Assembly (NCBI GenBank): GCA_022578965.1
Contig: MU400859.1
Location: 7,145 to 30,749, forward strand
Source: Xylaria sp. FL1777
Lineage: Eukaryota; Ascomycota; Sordariomycetes; Xylariales; Xylariaceae
Direction: 5' to 3'
DNA: 23,605 bases
Of the stretch, positions 1-10,742 are shown one piece after another (positions within the stretch are counted from its first letter, which is position 1; every line of letters starts with the position of its first letter). The notes beneath the pieces were generated by a model. It saw only the letters and a program-made list of their open reading frames with translations. It was not told the DNA's origin and searched no databases. A program made the position numbers and the translations under genes.

Positions 1-47
1 CCTATTATTTTTAAAAAGTACGTTTTTTTATTATTTTTTTATTATGG

Positions 48-480
48 TTTATTTTATATTAACGTTTAATAAATTATAATTGCTTTTTATACACCGTTTA
101 TAATTAAGCTTTTATATTAAACTTATTATTTAAACTAGTAAGTTTTATGATTTTTATATTAACTTTTATTTTATATTAATGTTTAATAGCTTATAATTGC
201 TTTTATATACATTATTTATAATTAAGCATTTATATTAAATCTATTATTAAAAACAAGTAAGTTTAATTATTTTATATTAAATTGTTTTTATATTAACGTT
301 TAATAGCTTATTATTGCTTTTTTATACACTGTTTATAATTAAGCTTTATTATTTAACTTATTATTATAAACAAGTTTTATTATTATATTTTATTATTTAT
401 TTTATAGTAATGTTTAATAAAATAGAATTATTATTAAAATATTTTTTATAGTTAAGCTCTTTTCTATTATTAGCTAATAA
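48..480. repeat. Degenerate tandem repeat, unit about 117 bp, four copies
   Basis: The motif TTTTATATTAACG (or a close variant) starts at 52, 169, 286 and 400, so the spacing is 117, 117 and 114 bp. Each unit continues with a TTATAATTGC-like block and then a TTTATAATTAAGC-like block. Copies 1 to 3 are clear and the fourth is decayed. No reading frame is evident. The array may be a satellite or the inside of an unrecognised element. It stops just before the MITE cluster. Confidence 0.7.
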
Positions 481-540
481 TATTATTTTTAAATAATAAA
501 TAATATTTAATATTAAAAATTAATTTTTATTAATAATTTA

Positions 541-820
541 TATTTAGTACTTAGTCCGGACTAAGTACTAAGAAGTACTAATTAGTTTTAGTACGTACTA
601 ATTTAGTATTAGTCCGTAAAAAAAAATACTAGTTAGTATTTAGTCCGGACTAACTAGTATTAGTCCGCAGAAAAAAATACTAAATTAGTATTAGTACTAA
701 ATTAGTCCGGACTAATTAGTACTTAATCCGGACTAACTAGTATTAATCCGTGAAAAAAAATACTAATTTAGTATTAGTACTTAGTTCGTACTAATTAGTC
801 CGGACTAATTACTAACCCTA
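541..820 (-). mobile_element. Truncated hAT-type MITE (same subfamily as the one at 21633-22240)
   Basis: Read on the minus strand from 820, this segment begins with the family terminus TAGGGTTAGTAATTAGTCC. It then follows the left half of the MITE at 21633-22240 module by module: palindromic TTAGTCCGGACTAA blocks, A8 runs and ACTAGTTAGTAT blocks. Similarity ends near 541, at a perfect 26-bp palindrome (545-570) centred on TCCGGA. The other half and its terminus were not found, so the copy is truncated or internally deleted. The 8 bp after 820 are ATTAAAGG, but no matching left duplication is visible. Confidence 0.65.
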
Positions 821-919
821 ATTAAAGGTTTAAATGTTTTTTTTAAATTTTAACTTTATTTAAAGCTTAGTACTTAATAATTACTAAATATTAACTAGTA
901 TTTACTAATACTAAATTAG

Positions 920-1433
920 CAGGGTTGGTAATTTAGTCCTTAGTTTAAATACTAGCCTAGTATATACTAGGCTAGTATTAGTATTAGTCCGGAAAACAAA
1001 ATACTAGGCTAGTATGGACTAATATTAGGCTAGTATTAGTCCGGGAAAAAAAATACTAGGCTAGTATGGACTAATACTAGGCTAGTATTAGTCCGGGAAA
1101 AAAAATACTAGGCTAGTATTAGTCCATACTAGCCTAGTATTTAGTATTTTATAAAATTAATTTTTTAGCCTTTAAAATAAAGCTTTTTTTTAATTTTAAA
1201 AAGTATTTATAATTAGTTTTTTAAGCTCTTTAAAACAATAAAATTCGTTTTATTAAATAATAATTATTCATTAAATTATTAACGTTTAATATTTGTACTA
1301 GCCTAGTATAATACTAGGCTAGTATAAATACTAAGCTAGTTTAATACATACTAAGCTAGTATTAGTCCAGAAAAAAAAATACAAAGCTAGTACAAACTAA
1401 TACTAAGCTAGTATGGACTAATTATTAACCCTA
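920..1433 (+). mobile_element. hAT-type MITE, 514 bp, complete, with 8-bp target duplication
   Basis: The element begins CAGGGTTGGTAATTTAGTCC and ends GGACTAATTATTAACCCTA, an inverted-repeat pair. It is flanked by TAAATTAG (912-919) and TAAATTAA (1434-1441), an 8-bp duplication with one G-to-A difference. Known: hAT elements make 8-bp duplications and often have CAGGG-type termini. There is no coding capacity. Subterminal modules of TACTAGGCTAGTA and CCGGGAAAAAAAA surround a conserved central block (about 1141-1300). That block reappears, reverse-complemented, in the MITE at 19276-19878. Confidence 0.85.
989..1096 (+). repeat. 52-bp subterminal tandem modules of the MITE
   Basis: CCGG occurs at 989, 1041 and 1093, exactly 52 bp apart. 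Each unit holds CCGG, a run of A, then TACTAGGCTAGTA, TGGACTAATA and a second TACTAGGCTAGTA. The 13-mer is a palindrome around its central base. The same 52-bp step recurs in the inverted relative at about 19396 to 19449 and at 19723 to 19775. Subterminal repeats like this are where hAT transposases usually bind; that role is inferred here. Confidence 0.85.
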
Positions 1434-1670
1434 TAAATTAATATTAGTAAAAAAATACTAATACTAAATTAATATTTCGAAATTAATATTAATACTAAAT
1501 TAATATTTTAAAATTAATACTAATACTAAATTAGTAATTATTAATATTAAATTAGTATTATTAATTTAGTATTAATACTAAATTAATATTTTAAAATTAG
1601 TATTAATACTAATATTAATTTAATAATTATTAATTTAGTCCTTATATTAAGTATTGAAATAACAACCCTG

Positions 1671-3337
1671 CTAATAAACTATATTAGTAGCTTAAGCGCT
1701 TATTTTTTTAAAAAATCGTTTTTATAAATTTTAGCTTTTTTTTAAAGTAAGCTAAAAACTAGTTTATTTAAAAAGCTTTTAATAGCTTAATAACTAGTTG
1801 TTTTATTAAAAAGCAAAAAAAGTTATATATTTTTAACATTTATTATTTATTAATAATTTGCTTTATAGCTTTAAATAGTTAAAAAATACTTAAAGCTTAT
1901 TTTTAAATAAATTTACTTGCTTAAATATAATTTGCTAAATATTTAAATTGCAAGCTTTTAAGCTATTATAAAGCGTTTATTATATTTAGCTTAAAACGCT
2001 TTATAAAGCTATATAAAGCTGCTTTAAAGTTATTAAAATACATTTGTTTTATAACTATAAGCAATTTGTTTGCTTATTGTAATTAAGCTAATTTATAAAA
2101 AAGTTAAAAAAAGTTTTTTTAAATAATAGCTTACTTAATTAAATATTTAGCATACTTATAAACGTTGTTTATAAAAAAGTATATATTACGCTAATAAATA
2201 TTTGCTTTAATTTGAATATAGTTTTTAATACTAAAGAACTTTTTAATATAAAGGTTAAAATATTTAATGTAAGCTAGTTTTTAATAATTGCTTAGTTTTT
2301 AAGTTTTGTTTTTTTATATAACATTAATAAACTTATTAAACTTTATTATTAAAGCGCAGATTTCTTTGTTTTAAAAAATGTTAATAAAGCTAATATTAAT
2401 ATTAGTATTAATGTTAGCATTAATGTTTATATAAGCTTTATTATTATTATTTGCTATAATATTAAAAATAATATTTAATAAATAATTGTTTTTTAAAAAT
2501 AAAGCTTATAGCTATATTAGTATGTTTAGCAAAAAAGTATATTTTTTTAAACTATAATAATTTAGTTTTAAAAAATTTAAAAAAGTAATATAAAAGTAAT
2601 AAATATAATAAGTATAACTAGTTTAACTAGCTTATAATATTAATTGTAAAATAATAATTAAGCATAGTTATTATTATAAATATACTAAATAACGTTTAAA
2701 GCTTATTAAAAAAACCATTTGTTGATTTTTTACTTAAAAAAATATTAGAAAACTTGCTTAAATAATTATATTTTTCTATAAAATAAAAACAAAGTAAATA
2801 AAGTAATACTACATAAAAAAAAATATAATAAAAGTAAAATAAAATTTAATAATTTTACTAAATATAAAACAAGTAAAAAAAAGAATATTTATTTATAAAA
2901 TAATAAAGTTTTTTGCGTTTAAAATAAAGTTATAAACTTATTAACATTTAATAACTAAATTATTATTTAAGTTACTTATAAAATTAATTTAAAGTTTGCT
3001 AAAACTATTAAAAAGTAAGAAAAAAAAGTTTATAAGTTAAATAACTAAGAAAAATAACATAACTTAAAGTTTTAAAAAGCTTTTAAAAATATTATAAACA
3101 TAAAACAACATTTAAAATTAAAACTAACTATTAAATAAAAAAATAAATAAATGTTTTCTTAAAAAAGCGTTTTTAAAAATACTGTTTATAAAAAGAAAGT
3201 ATTTTTTTAAAATATTGTTTATAAGCAAAAAAATATTATTTAATAAAAAAAAAAGTATTTAAAAAAGCATTTTTTACTTTTTAAAGTTAAAAATAGTTAT
3301 TAATATTTTGTTTATAATATTATAATTAGTAGTAAAA
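1671..3337. other. AT-rich stretch with no recognised gene
   Basis: No gene, terminal repeat or family motif was recognised in this 1.7 kb. A roughly 6-bp periodic tract of TTAATR/TTAGYA type lies at about 2389-2430. On the plus strand around 1870-2500, one frame reads as Lys/Leu/Ile-rich sequence whose stops are almost all TAA or TAG, as expected for a RIP-damaged coding region. That pattern alone is weak in DNA this rich in A and T. It could be the remains of another element or mutated intergenic DNA. Confidence 0.5.
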
Positions 3338-3396
3338 TGTTATAATTAGTTTTTTTTTTAAAGTTAATGCCTTTATTTAAAGGACTATTTATATAT
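3338..3396 (+). repeat. Putative left part of the gypsy 5' LTR
   Basis: The stretch begins TGTTATAATT. The putative LTR right end at 10542 reads AGCTGTGAC on the plus strand, whose reverse complement is GTCACAGCT. The left sequence differs from that only by C-to-T and G-to-A changes, as expected for a mutated short terminal inverted repeat. The LINE insertion splits the LTR. Joined, the two parts give about 263 bp, a plausible fungal gypsy LTR length. The 3' LTR is not available to confirm the ends. Confidence 0.35.
3382..3396. repeat. Left target-site duplication of LINE copy 1
   Basis: GGACTATTTATATAT (15 bp) is repeated exactly at 10524-10538. The base before it is A here and G there, so the duplication may be 16 bp with one transition. 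LINE duplications are typically of this length and variable. Confidence 0.85.
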
Positions 3397-3512
3397 ATAT
3401 TGTATTACTTGAGCTAATGGCCTATTGGTTATGCTGGTTTTTATTTTTTATATGTACAGGTAAAAACTATGCTTGTAGGTCGAAAGCAAGCCGTAAGCGG
3501 TTTACTTTTTTT

Positions 3513-6500
3513 CTAGTAGCTAGGTAAAAACATTTTGTATTTATTTTTAGGTTGCACCGGTTTTGCTACGATTTTATTAAGTGCTTTGCTTTTTATTTTT
3601 CTGCTTTTGGGTTGTTTGCTTACTTGTATTATGCTGTTAATTAAGTGTGTGCATTTTTATGTAGTTATTTTATAGTTTCTTTTCTTCTGTATTTTTTCTG
3701 TTTTGTAGTTTGCTTGCTTTAGTATTGCTGCTTGCTTTGTGCTACTTATAGCAGTTTTTTTAGTTTTAATATTTATTTAGCTAAGTGTGCTGCTTTTTTT
3801 TTTTAGTTTTTTTTTGAATTTTTTTTTATTATATTACTAGTGCATTATAGTTTGCTTGCTTTAGTATTGCTGCTAGTTTTTTGCTGCACTAGTTTTTTTA
3901 TAACTAAATTATAACTAAGTTATAAGCAAAGTTAATTGCTTATTATTTTTTAGTTTATTTTTTATATATTTATTTTTTAAGCTGCTTTTGTGCTTTTTAT
4001 AGTAAGCTTACTAAGTAAACATAGCTTATAAATAGCTTATATATTAAGCAATATAAAGTAGCAATAAGTAATAAGTTATTTTACTTAGCTATTTATGCTA
4101 ATTTTTTTCTTTTTTAATTATTAACTTTATTATTTTTACTACTATTATTACTATATGCTTAGCTTATGCTTGCTTTAATATATTAAAGTGCTTAGTTTAT
4201 AATATAATTAGTTATTAATGCGTTATAATTATACAAAAATTTATTTTGTTATAGCTGCTATGCTTTTTATAGTACATATTTATAACTAGCTTAACTTAAG
4301 TATATATACTAACTAATGTTAAGCTTATATATTTAAAGTTATAAGTTATTTTGCTATAGTTTTTATTAGTTATTTAATTTATAGTATTAAGCAAAGTAGC
4401 TAATAGCTTGTTATTATATAGTTTAAGCTTTTATAACTGCTTGTTGTTATGTTTTTTTGCTATAACGCTAATTTTTAAAATAAAGGTAAATGCTTTAGTG
4501 CTTTGCGCTAAAGTATTACTAATAGCTTTAGAATTTGTATTTATTAAGTATGCTAAAATGCTTAAGCTATATTATTATTGTATTGCTTATATTATAGTAG
4601 TATATTATGTATTTTTTATTGCTGTTTTTTTTATGCTAACTATATAAAAACATTAATAACTTTTATGCTTGCAATATTATTAGCAAGTTTGCTAAATGCT
4701 TACAATGCAAAAAAGGCAAAGTAAGCACTAAAAGTAGCAGTTATAGTTCTATAAGTACTTTTAACTATATTAGTATTTATACGTTTTTAGATTTTATTTT
4801 ATGCTTATTTTAACTGTTAAAGTTTTTTTAATTTTAGGTATTACTAATAATTTTTTAGCTTAAAAAAGTTAATAAAGAACTTTAATTGTTTATTAAAATT
4901 TGTATAGCTACGTGCTGTTTTTATACTAATAGAAATATTTAAGCTATATTTATAGCTAGTATGCAACTTTAAGTTATAATTAAAAAAGCAAAAAAAGCTA
5001 CAGTAAGTAAAAAAGCTAGAAGTTTTATATAAATAAGCCAGTTAAAGAATATTTACGTAACTTTTAAGGGTTAGCATTATTATATATTTAGTAGCTAGGA
5101 GTTTTAGTAGAATTTTAGTATTTAGTGCTTAATAAAGTTGCTTAATTGCTTTGCTTTTTTATAATATATGCTTTTTAACTTTTATAGTTTTATATTTGTA
5201 ATTTTATATTGCTATTTTTAGTATTTTATTATATTGTGCTTTATTTTAAAGTTTATAAACGTAAACTTATAATAAGCAGCTTTTTTAAAACTATAAGTAG
5301 CAAATAGCTTTATAACAAATGCTTTAGCTTTTGCTTTATAATTATAGTAAACCTTTTTTAGCTCGGAGAAAAGCTAGTATTAATGCTTAGCTGTTTTTGC
5401 TTTATGTTTAAAAGCCTTTGTTTTTATGTTTTTATAGCTGCTTATAATTTAATTAGTTTTTTAGTTATGTTATAATAGCTAAGCTTTTTTGTATTTAAAA
5501 CTTATTTAGCTATTTTATGTGCTTTTTTTAAGTTGCGTAATAACTAGTAGCTTAGTTAAAAATTTGTTTGCTTTTTTAGTATGCTATAAATGCTATTATA
5601 TTTAAAGCACTAGTTTAAGAAATGCAGCAGCAACTTTTTAGCCCAACTGCATTAGCACATTAGCAACTTATAGCTAAGTACTTTTTAAAATGCAAAGTAT
5701 TTTTTTAAGTTAATTTTTTTTATACGTAGCTAAACTAATATAAAGCTTTTAACTTTATGTAAGCTTTTATATATGTTAAGCTGCTTATTATATAGAAGCT
5801 AGTTAATAGTAGTTTGTTTAAACTTTGTTTTTTCTTGTTTTTTGGTTTATTACTAAATATACTACGCATATATTAATTCTAGGTTTATTAGCAGCTTGTT
5901 TTTTTTGTTGCTTTTATTGCTTTTTTAGTATATTTTATAGTTTAAGATTTCTAAAAGTTTGCTTTATGTTTTGCTAGCTTAAAATATTTTTTCCTTGCTA
6001 TTGTTTAGCTATACTTTATAGCTTTAAACCTTTTTATTACTGCTTAAGTTGTATGCTATTAAAGCTAGCCTTTTAAATTACTTTTAGATATAATTTGCTA
6101 TACTTATGTTTTTAACTTTTTTTATGTATTTAATAGTTTTATAGTTTAACTATAAGTTTAAAAAGGAAATTAATAATTTTGTTTTAAAGTTAATTATGCG
6201 TATACTTTTATAAGCTTTAGTAATAGCGCGTAAGCATTTATTTTAAACCTGCTAAAGCACTTTTAGCGGCTTTTGTTTTAGCTATTAATTTTGTTTTGTT
6301 AACTTATGCTATGTTATTAACTTATACTTAATTGCTGCTTATATTACTGCTATATATAAAAGTTTTGCTTAGACTATGCTTAGTTTTTATATAAACTAAG
6401 CTAAATAGCTTACTAATAACGTTTGCTTTTTTAGCTTTTTATAAAACATTTTGTGTTGCTTTTTTTAGTTTAAGCAGTAGTTTATTTATATGCTAAGCAT

Positions 6501-8980
6501 TTTTGCTGCTGTTTTAAGGCGTATTTTCTTTTAGCTTGCTTTTATTGTATGCTTAAGGGCTTTTTAGCTTAGCTTTATAAAGTAAACAAAGTAATATTTA
6601 CTTGGGTTAAATTTGAATTTATATTTTTAGCTTTATTTTAAACAGACTTTATAGGCTTGTTTAAGCGTTTTATAAGCTGTTTTCGTGTTTTTTTTAGCAC
6701 TTAATAAGTTTATATTATTTGCAAAAACAGCGCTTTAAAGCTTTTGCATAAGCTATAGTTTATTATATAGCAAAGCAGTATATAAGCAAAAAAAAATCGG
6801 CAATAGTAAGGATTTTTGTAAAGTACTTGCTTTAATACGTATTAAGTTTAACTTTTGTTCGTTAAAAAGTAAAGTTATTATATAGTTTATTAAAAAGCTT
6901 TATATTTATTATATTGTTTATTTTAAAAAGCTTATTTTTTTAAGTATTTAGTAAAGCTTTTTATATACTATTAAGTTAAACGCTTTTATTATGTTTAAAG
7001 AAAGCATTAAAATTGCTTTATTTATAGCTTACGTATAGCGTACTGCAGAAATAATTAAGTGTAGTGCTATTTTTATAAACTATTATAATTTATTTTTTAT
7101 TTGTTTAAAAAAAAGCAGTTTATATATTGCAGTAATATAAGTTAGTTTTAAAACTATTTTGGCTTTAATAAGCTTTTTTATTATGTTTAGTAAAGCAATA
7201 AGCTACTAAAAGCTTAGTAAGCTTTTATTTGGTTTATTTTTTAAAATAACTATTGTTTAAGCGTTTTAAAAGCATTTTAAGTAATAATTAATCTAAAAGC
7301 TAGCTAATATTATATTAGTTATATGCTTAGCAAAAAACTTATGTTTGTTTTTATTGTTTTTAAGCAGTTATAAGCTATATGTTTTTAAAAATACGTTTAA
7401 AATTTTACTTAATTTTAGTGCTTTTTAAGCTTTTATATAGCTTAGAATTATTTATATTTTATAATAGTTTATGCTATAATAAAGAAAAAAAAAAGTTAAA
7501 AAAAGCAGTAAAATAGTTATGTTTTTTAGGTTAACGTTTAGTTTTAAAAAAAACTTATTAGCAAGAACCTTTGTTTTATTTTTAAAGATGCTTACTATAG
7601 TTACGTTTAAGCTGTTATTATTGCAGAGGTTTAGCAGTACTAGCTTTTTTAGTGCTTATAAGCTTTTTGTTTATGCTTACTTTAAGGTTTTTTATATTAT
7701 TTTAGCTTGTTTTATTTCTGTGTTTTTAGCTTTACTTTTTTTTGTATTAAAAGAATTATATAATTATTATTAAAAATAGCTTTTAAACGCTTTAGCTTAA
7801 GCTTTTTTTTGTACTTTGTTTGTTTTACGTTTGTTTTAGTAAGCTTTTTTAGTTTGAACTTTTTGCTAGTAAATATAAGCTTTTTTTTTTTTTTGCACTG
7901 TTTGCTTTATTTCTGCTGTTTATTAGTTATAGCGTGGCTTGTTTTTTTTTAGTTTAGTATTGTTTTGTTTGCAATTTTGTTTAAACTATTAAATAGCTTT
8001 TTTATAGCTAGATTTAAATATTTAAAGTTTTTAGCGTTTGCTAAATAAAAGGTTGCTAAAAAAAAGCGTGCTTTAATTTTTATTTGTTTTATATTAGCTA
8101 GCTTTTAGTTTTAGCTTAAGTTTTTTAAAGGTTTATTTGGTTTATTAAAGCTTTTTATTTAATATTTAAGCAGCTTATAGTTGCTTTTTATTATGTTTAA
8201 GCTTAATATAAAAGTAGCTTTTAAGTTTATTAATATTTAAGCTAGGTTTATAGTAATATTTAGTTTTTTTTAGTTAAAAAAAGTGCTTATGTTTTTTAAA
8301 GTAATAAGCTTAAGGTTTTAGTTTTATATTAATAATATAGCTTTTTTAGCTTTAGTATGTAGCTTTAATATATATATTTAATTTTAGTAATATAAGTTAA
8401 AATCCTTAAGTAGTAAAGTTTTGTTAGCAAGCTGCTTTTGTTTTAGTTTTATTAGTAGTATAAACTACTTTTAAGCTGTATAAAAAAAGAAAAAAAAGGA
8501 ATAAATGCAATAAATATTAAGGTTTTTATTTCTAAGGCCTAAAGTAATTATATATTAGTTCTTTATAGCTTTTATTTTTTTTATTTTTATTATTAAATCT
8601 ATTAGTATAATTGCTTAAAGCCTGCTTTAGTTCTAATATTGCACAATATTATATCTTAAGCTAGTTAAGCATGCAACATATAAAAGATTATTAATAGCTA
8701 TTAGTAGCTTATAAATTACTAAAATGTTATATTTATTTTTTTTAAAAAGGATTTTTTTTATAACTGCGTAACTTTTTTTAATGTTTTATTGGAGTATAAA
8801 GTATTTGTTTATTGTATGCTAGCAAAAGTTTTATTTTTATTGCTATTTTTACTTAATATATTCTTGTTGTAGTTTAAAAGCAAAGTTAAGCTTTTTTTTT
8901 TTTGCATTGCTAAGTTTATAGTTATAAACTTTCTTATTATAATACTGCTTATGTTTTTAAAAAAGTTAAACTAGGATTAA
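3513..8980 (-). pseudogene. LINE ORF2 relic: reverse transcriptase polyprotein
   Basis: Known role: the endonuclease and reverse transcriptase that copy LINE RNA at the target site. In one minus-strand frame, 6818-6777 reads QKSLLLPIFFCLY. This matches the RT motif QGSPLSPxLFxLY with only C-to-T and G-to-A changes. In the same frame, 31 codons on, FANNINLL (catalytic FANN at 6725-6714) stands for the FADD box, both aspartates changed to Asn. It continues SAKKNTKTAYKTLKQAYKVC and then FKFNPSKYYFVYF, the usual RT thumb region. The C-terminal end is a Lys-rich stretch closing at a TAG at 3515-3513, which may itself be a mutated sense codon. The start is not determined; 8980 is only the end of ORF1. 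No endonuclease motif was confidently found at 7500-8980. There are stops throughout. Confidence 0.82.
3706..3874 (-). repeat. Imperfect 142-bp duplication in the LINE 3' region
   Basis: A 27-base block beginning TAGTTTGCTTGCTTTAGTAT occurs at 3706-3732 and again at 3848-3874, 142 bp apart. The sequence after each copy is also alike. The duplication is kept in LINE copy 2 (from about 20910). On the minus strand it lies in Lys-rich coding sequence near the ORF2 C terminus and reads in one frame as AAILKQAN-type sequence. Confidence 0.7.
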
Positions 8981-10410
8981 TCTAAAATTATAACGCGTTT
9001 AATTAAAAACTGGCTTTTTTTTTAGCTATTGTTTTAGTTCTTTAAGCTTAAAAGCTTGCTTACTTTTTGTAGCTAAGTTATTTTTACGTTTTCTGCTGTT
9101 TTAAAGGCTAGCTACTTTTGAAAGCTAAACAGTATTGCAATAAATTTGTTTTAAAAAGCTAGTTTAGCTATTATGTTTGTAGTATAGTTAGCTGCTTTAT
9201 GTATATACGCATTTTTTGCTATGTTTTTTGCTTTTTAAGCGTACAAGCATATTATAGCTTATGTAAAGTGTTTATTATTATATTGTTTGCATTTAGCTAA
9301 GCTATTTATAGTTTATACTAAGTATGTGTTCTTTTTATTGTTAACGTGTTGCAAAAACGCATATTAACTGCAGTATTTATTTTTTTTGCAATAGGCTGCT
9401 TTATGCTTTTATTTATAGCATTAGTAGCATTTTAACGTTATTATGTTTTTAAAGTATAGCAAAGCTATATAATAGTTATAATTTTAAAAAATTCTGTTAT
9501 TATATAGCTTGTTTACATTTTAAATTAACTTTATGCTAATATATATTAGTTTTATGCTATGCTTATATTATTAGAGTTTTTTTAGCAGTATAACTTTTGT
9601 AATTTTTATGTTATTAGTTTGCTGCAATTATGCTTTTAAAAGCTTTTTTTTTAGTTTAATAACTTTAGTAGCTAGTATGCTTATTATTATAAGTTAAAAT
9701 AGCTACTAATGTATTATTAACTTATTTTTAAATATTATTGTAGTTTATTTTATATTATTTGCATACTAGTTCTTTATTTTTTTTAAGCTAAAAACAATTT
9801 TTTAATTGTTATTAGTAAGTTTATAAGCTGCTTTAATAGCGTTTAAAAATAGCGCTTTATTTATTTTTTGTATTGCAATATGCTTAGTTTTGCTATAAGC
9901 ACTTAAAGCTATTAGCATAATTATAACAGTTTAATTATAAGTAGCTATTATGCTTACGTAGTATAAAAGAGCTGCTATAATGTTAGCAAATTTTCTTGCG
10001 TTTAAGTTTTAGCTAATAATGTTTGTATACGTTTATACTTATAGAGCGCTTTTTAGGATATTTTTAATAGCTTTTTTAATGTGCTTAAGTTAAGCATTTA
10101 GGTTTATTTAAAAAGGTATACAAACGCGTTTTATGCTAGCTTTAAGTAGCGCGCAAATTACTTCTTTAGTAATAGTAATTATTTTTAATGCTTTGCTAAG
10201 CTTAAAAAATCTTTTTATATTTGCTTTAGTAGCTTTTTATTTGTTTTTATTTGCGTTTAGTTTAGTTTTAAATAGTTAGCGTTGTTTAGCAGGTTTGTTT
10301 GCGTAGTATTAATGTAGCCCAGTTAAAATAGCGTTTAAATTAGTTGCTAGCTTAATAAAAAGGTTTTCGTTAAAGCTTGCTGTGCTGCTGAATGCACGTT
10401 AATATAGCAT
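8980..10410 (-). pseudogene. LINE ORF1 relic: Gag-like protein with three zinc knuckles
   Basis: Known role: an RNA-binding protein of the LINE ribonucleoprotein. The chosen start is the ATG at 10410, followed by about 110 bp of leader to the element end. It opens MLYxRAFSSTASFNENLF, where x is a TAA. Near residue 330 come three knuckles in the same frame as that ATG, so no net indel has occurred over 1.1 kb. Knuckle 1 (9429-9388) is C-x2-C-x4-H-x4-C, ending HKAAYC. Knuckle 2 (9372-9322) is C-x2-C-like with a later His, its last Cys now Tyr. Knuckle 3 (9291-9247) is C-x2-C-x3-H-x6-C, its second Cys now Tyr. This trio is typical of fungal Tad1-type ORF1. The end near 8980 is approximate. Every in-frame stop read is explicable by RIP. 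Confidence 0.85.
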
Positions 10411-10742
10411 TGTGCCTAAGGGCAACACAGCCCGTAAAATTTGATTTTAAGGTTAAAAACCTTTTTTACGTATGTTTAAGTGCTCTGTTAGCAATTGCAA
10501 CAAAAAACAAAAAAAAGCTCCCGGGACTATTTATATATTAATTATAAAATAAAGAAAGAAAAAAATATTGTATATATAAATTGTGTGCGCAGAGATTAAT
10601 GTATGCATAGTGGGTAAATTATGTAGCAAACAGTTGCTTGGGCGACCAGTGGGTTAGCTATTAGTTAGCAAGTCTGGCTGTTTACCTATAGGGCAGTGGC
10701 TGTTAATTAAGGAGTCTAGCTAGCTGACTAGCCAGCTGTGAC
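10271..10742. other. Island that escaped mutation, spanning the LINE 5' end and the gypsy LTR
   Basis: Compared with its surroundings, this stretch keeps CpG, CC and GG steps, for example CTCCCGGGAC, GGGCGACCAGTGGG and GGGCAACACAGCCCG. It covers the first roughly 140 bp of ORF1 coding sequence, the LINE leader and the right-hand part of the putative LTR. The LTR side has a TATA-like CTATTTATATATTA and a possible U3/R region. The sharp change in composition suggests that these parts were not duplicated over enough length to be mutated, or were spared for another reason. Confidence 0.7.
10524..10742 (+). repeat. Putative right part of the gypsy 5' LTR, beginning with the right LINE target duplication
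   Basis: Positions 10524-10538 repeat 3382-3396 exactly and mark the right edge of the LINE insertion. The following GC-richer, non-coding sequence ends near AGCTGTGAC (10734-10742). Together with 3338-3396 it is interpreted as a 5' LTR of about 263 bp. The last bases are not the expected CA, and no primer-binding site was recognised downstream, so the right limit is uncertain. Confidence 0.4.

Larger units (their letters stand above)
829..1670 (+). mobile_element. Degraded hAT-type MITE hosting the MITE at 920-1433
   Basis: The right end (AATAACAACCCTG, 1658-1670) matches the right terminus of the MITE at 21633-22240 (AATAACATCCCTA). The bases just before it are also similar (TTAGTCCTTATATTAAGTA against TTAGTCTTTATACTAAGTA). 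The inside, 829-919 plus 1434-1657, is made of TACTAATACTAAATTAATATT modules eroded by transitions. The insertion at 920-1433 splits it. Its left terminus could not be identified, and the start given is simply the end of the neighbouring fragment. The assignment rests mainly on the right end. Confidence 0.45.
3397..10523 (-). mobile_element. Full-length Tad1-like non-LTR retrotransposon (LINE), copy 1
   Basis: This is a 7.1-kb minus-strand element. Its 5' end is at 10523 and its 3' end at 3397, between exact 15-bp duplications. ORF1 has three CCHC-type knuckles. ORF2 has reverse transcriptase motifs. The two-ORF layout, the length and the knuckle-rich ORF1 fit the fungal Tad1 group. A second copy (20600-23412) has the same 3' end but lacks the 5' two-thirds, the usual result of incomplete target-primed reverse transcription. 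I see no poly(A) or simple-repeat tail at the 3' end. I did not recognise the endonuclease or RNase H domain. Clade assignment is by inference. Confidence 0.9.

Noticed and set aside
541..1670. A single long MITE covering the whole left cluster
   Set aside because: Both ends found (820 and 1670) point right, so they cannot be the two ends of one element, and the insertion at 920-1433 has its own duplications.
1870..2500. Possible mutated coding region, plus strand
   Set aside because: One frame has stops that are almost all TAA or TAG, but most frames in such DNA look like that, and no motif or frame-keeping landmark was found. Not listed as a gene.
4408..4647. Open reading frame of 79 codons, plus strand
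   Set aside because: It lies antisense inside LINE ORF2. The T-rich complement of a mutated A-rich coding strand easily lacks stops. The product is low-complexity Leu/Phe/Ile with no family resemblance.
7519..7773. Open reading frame of 84 codons, plus strand
   Set aside because: It is antisense to LINE ORF2, with the same T-rich hydrophobic composition. It only looks like a membrane protein.
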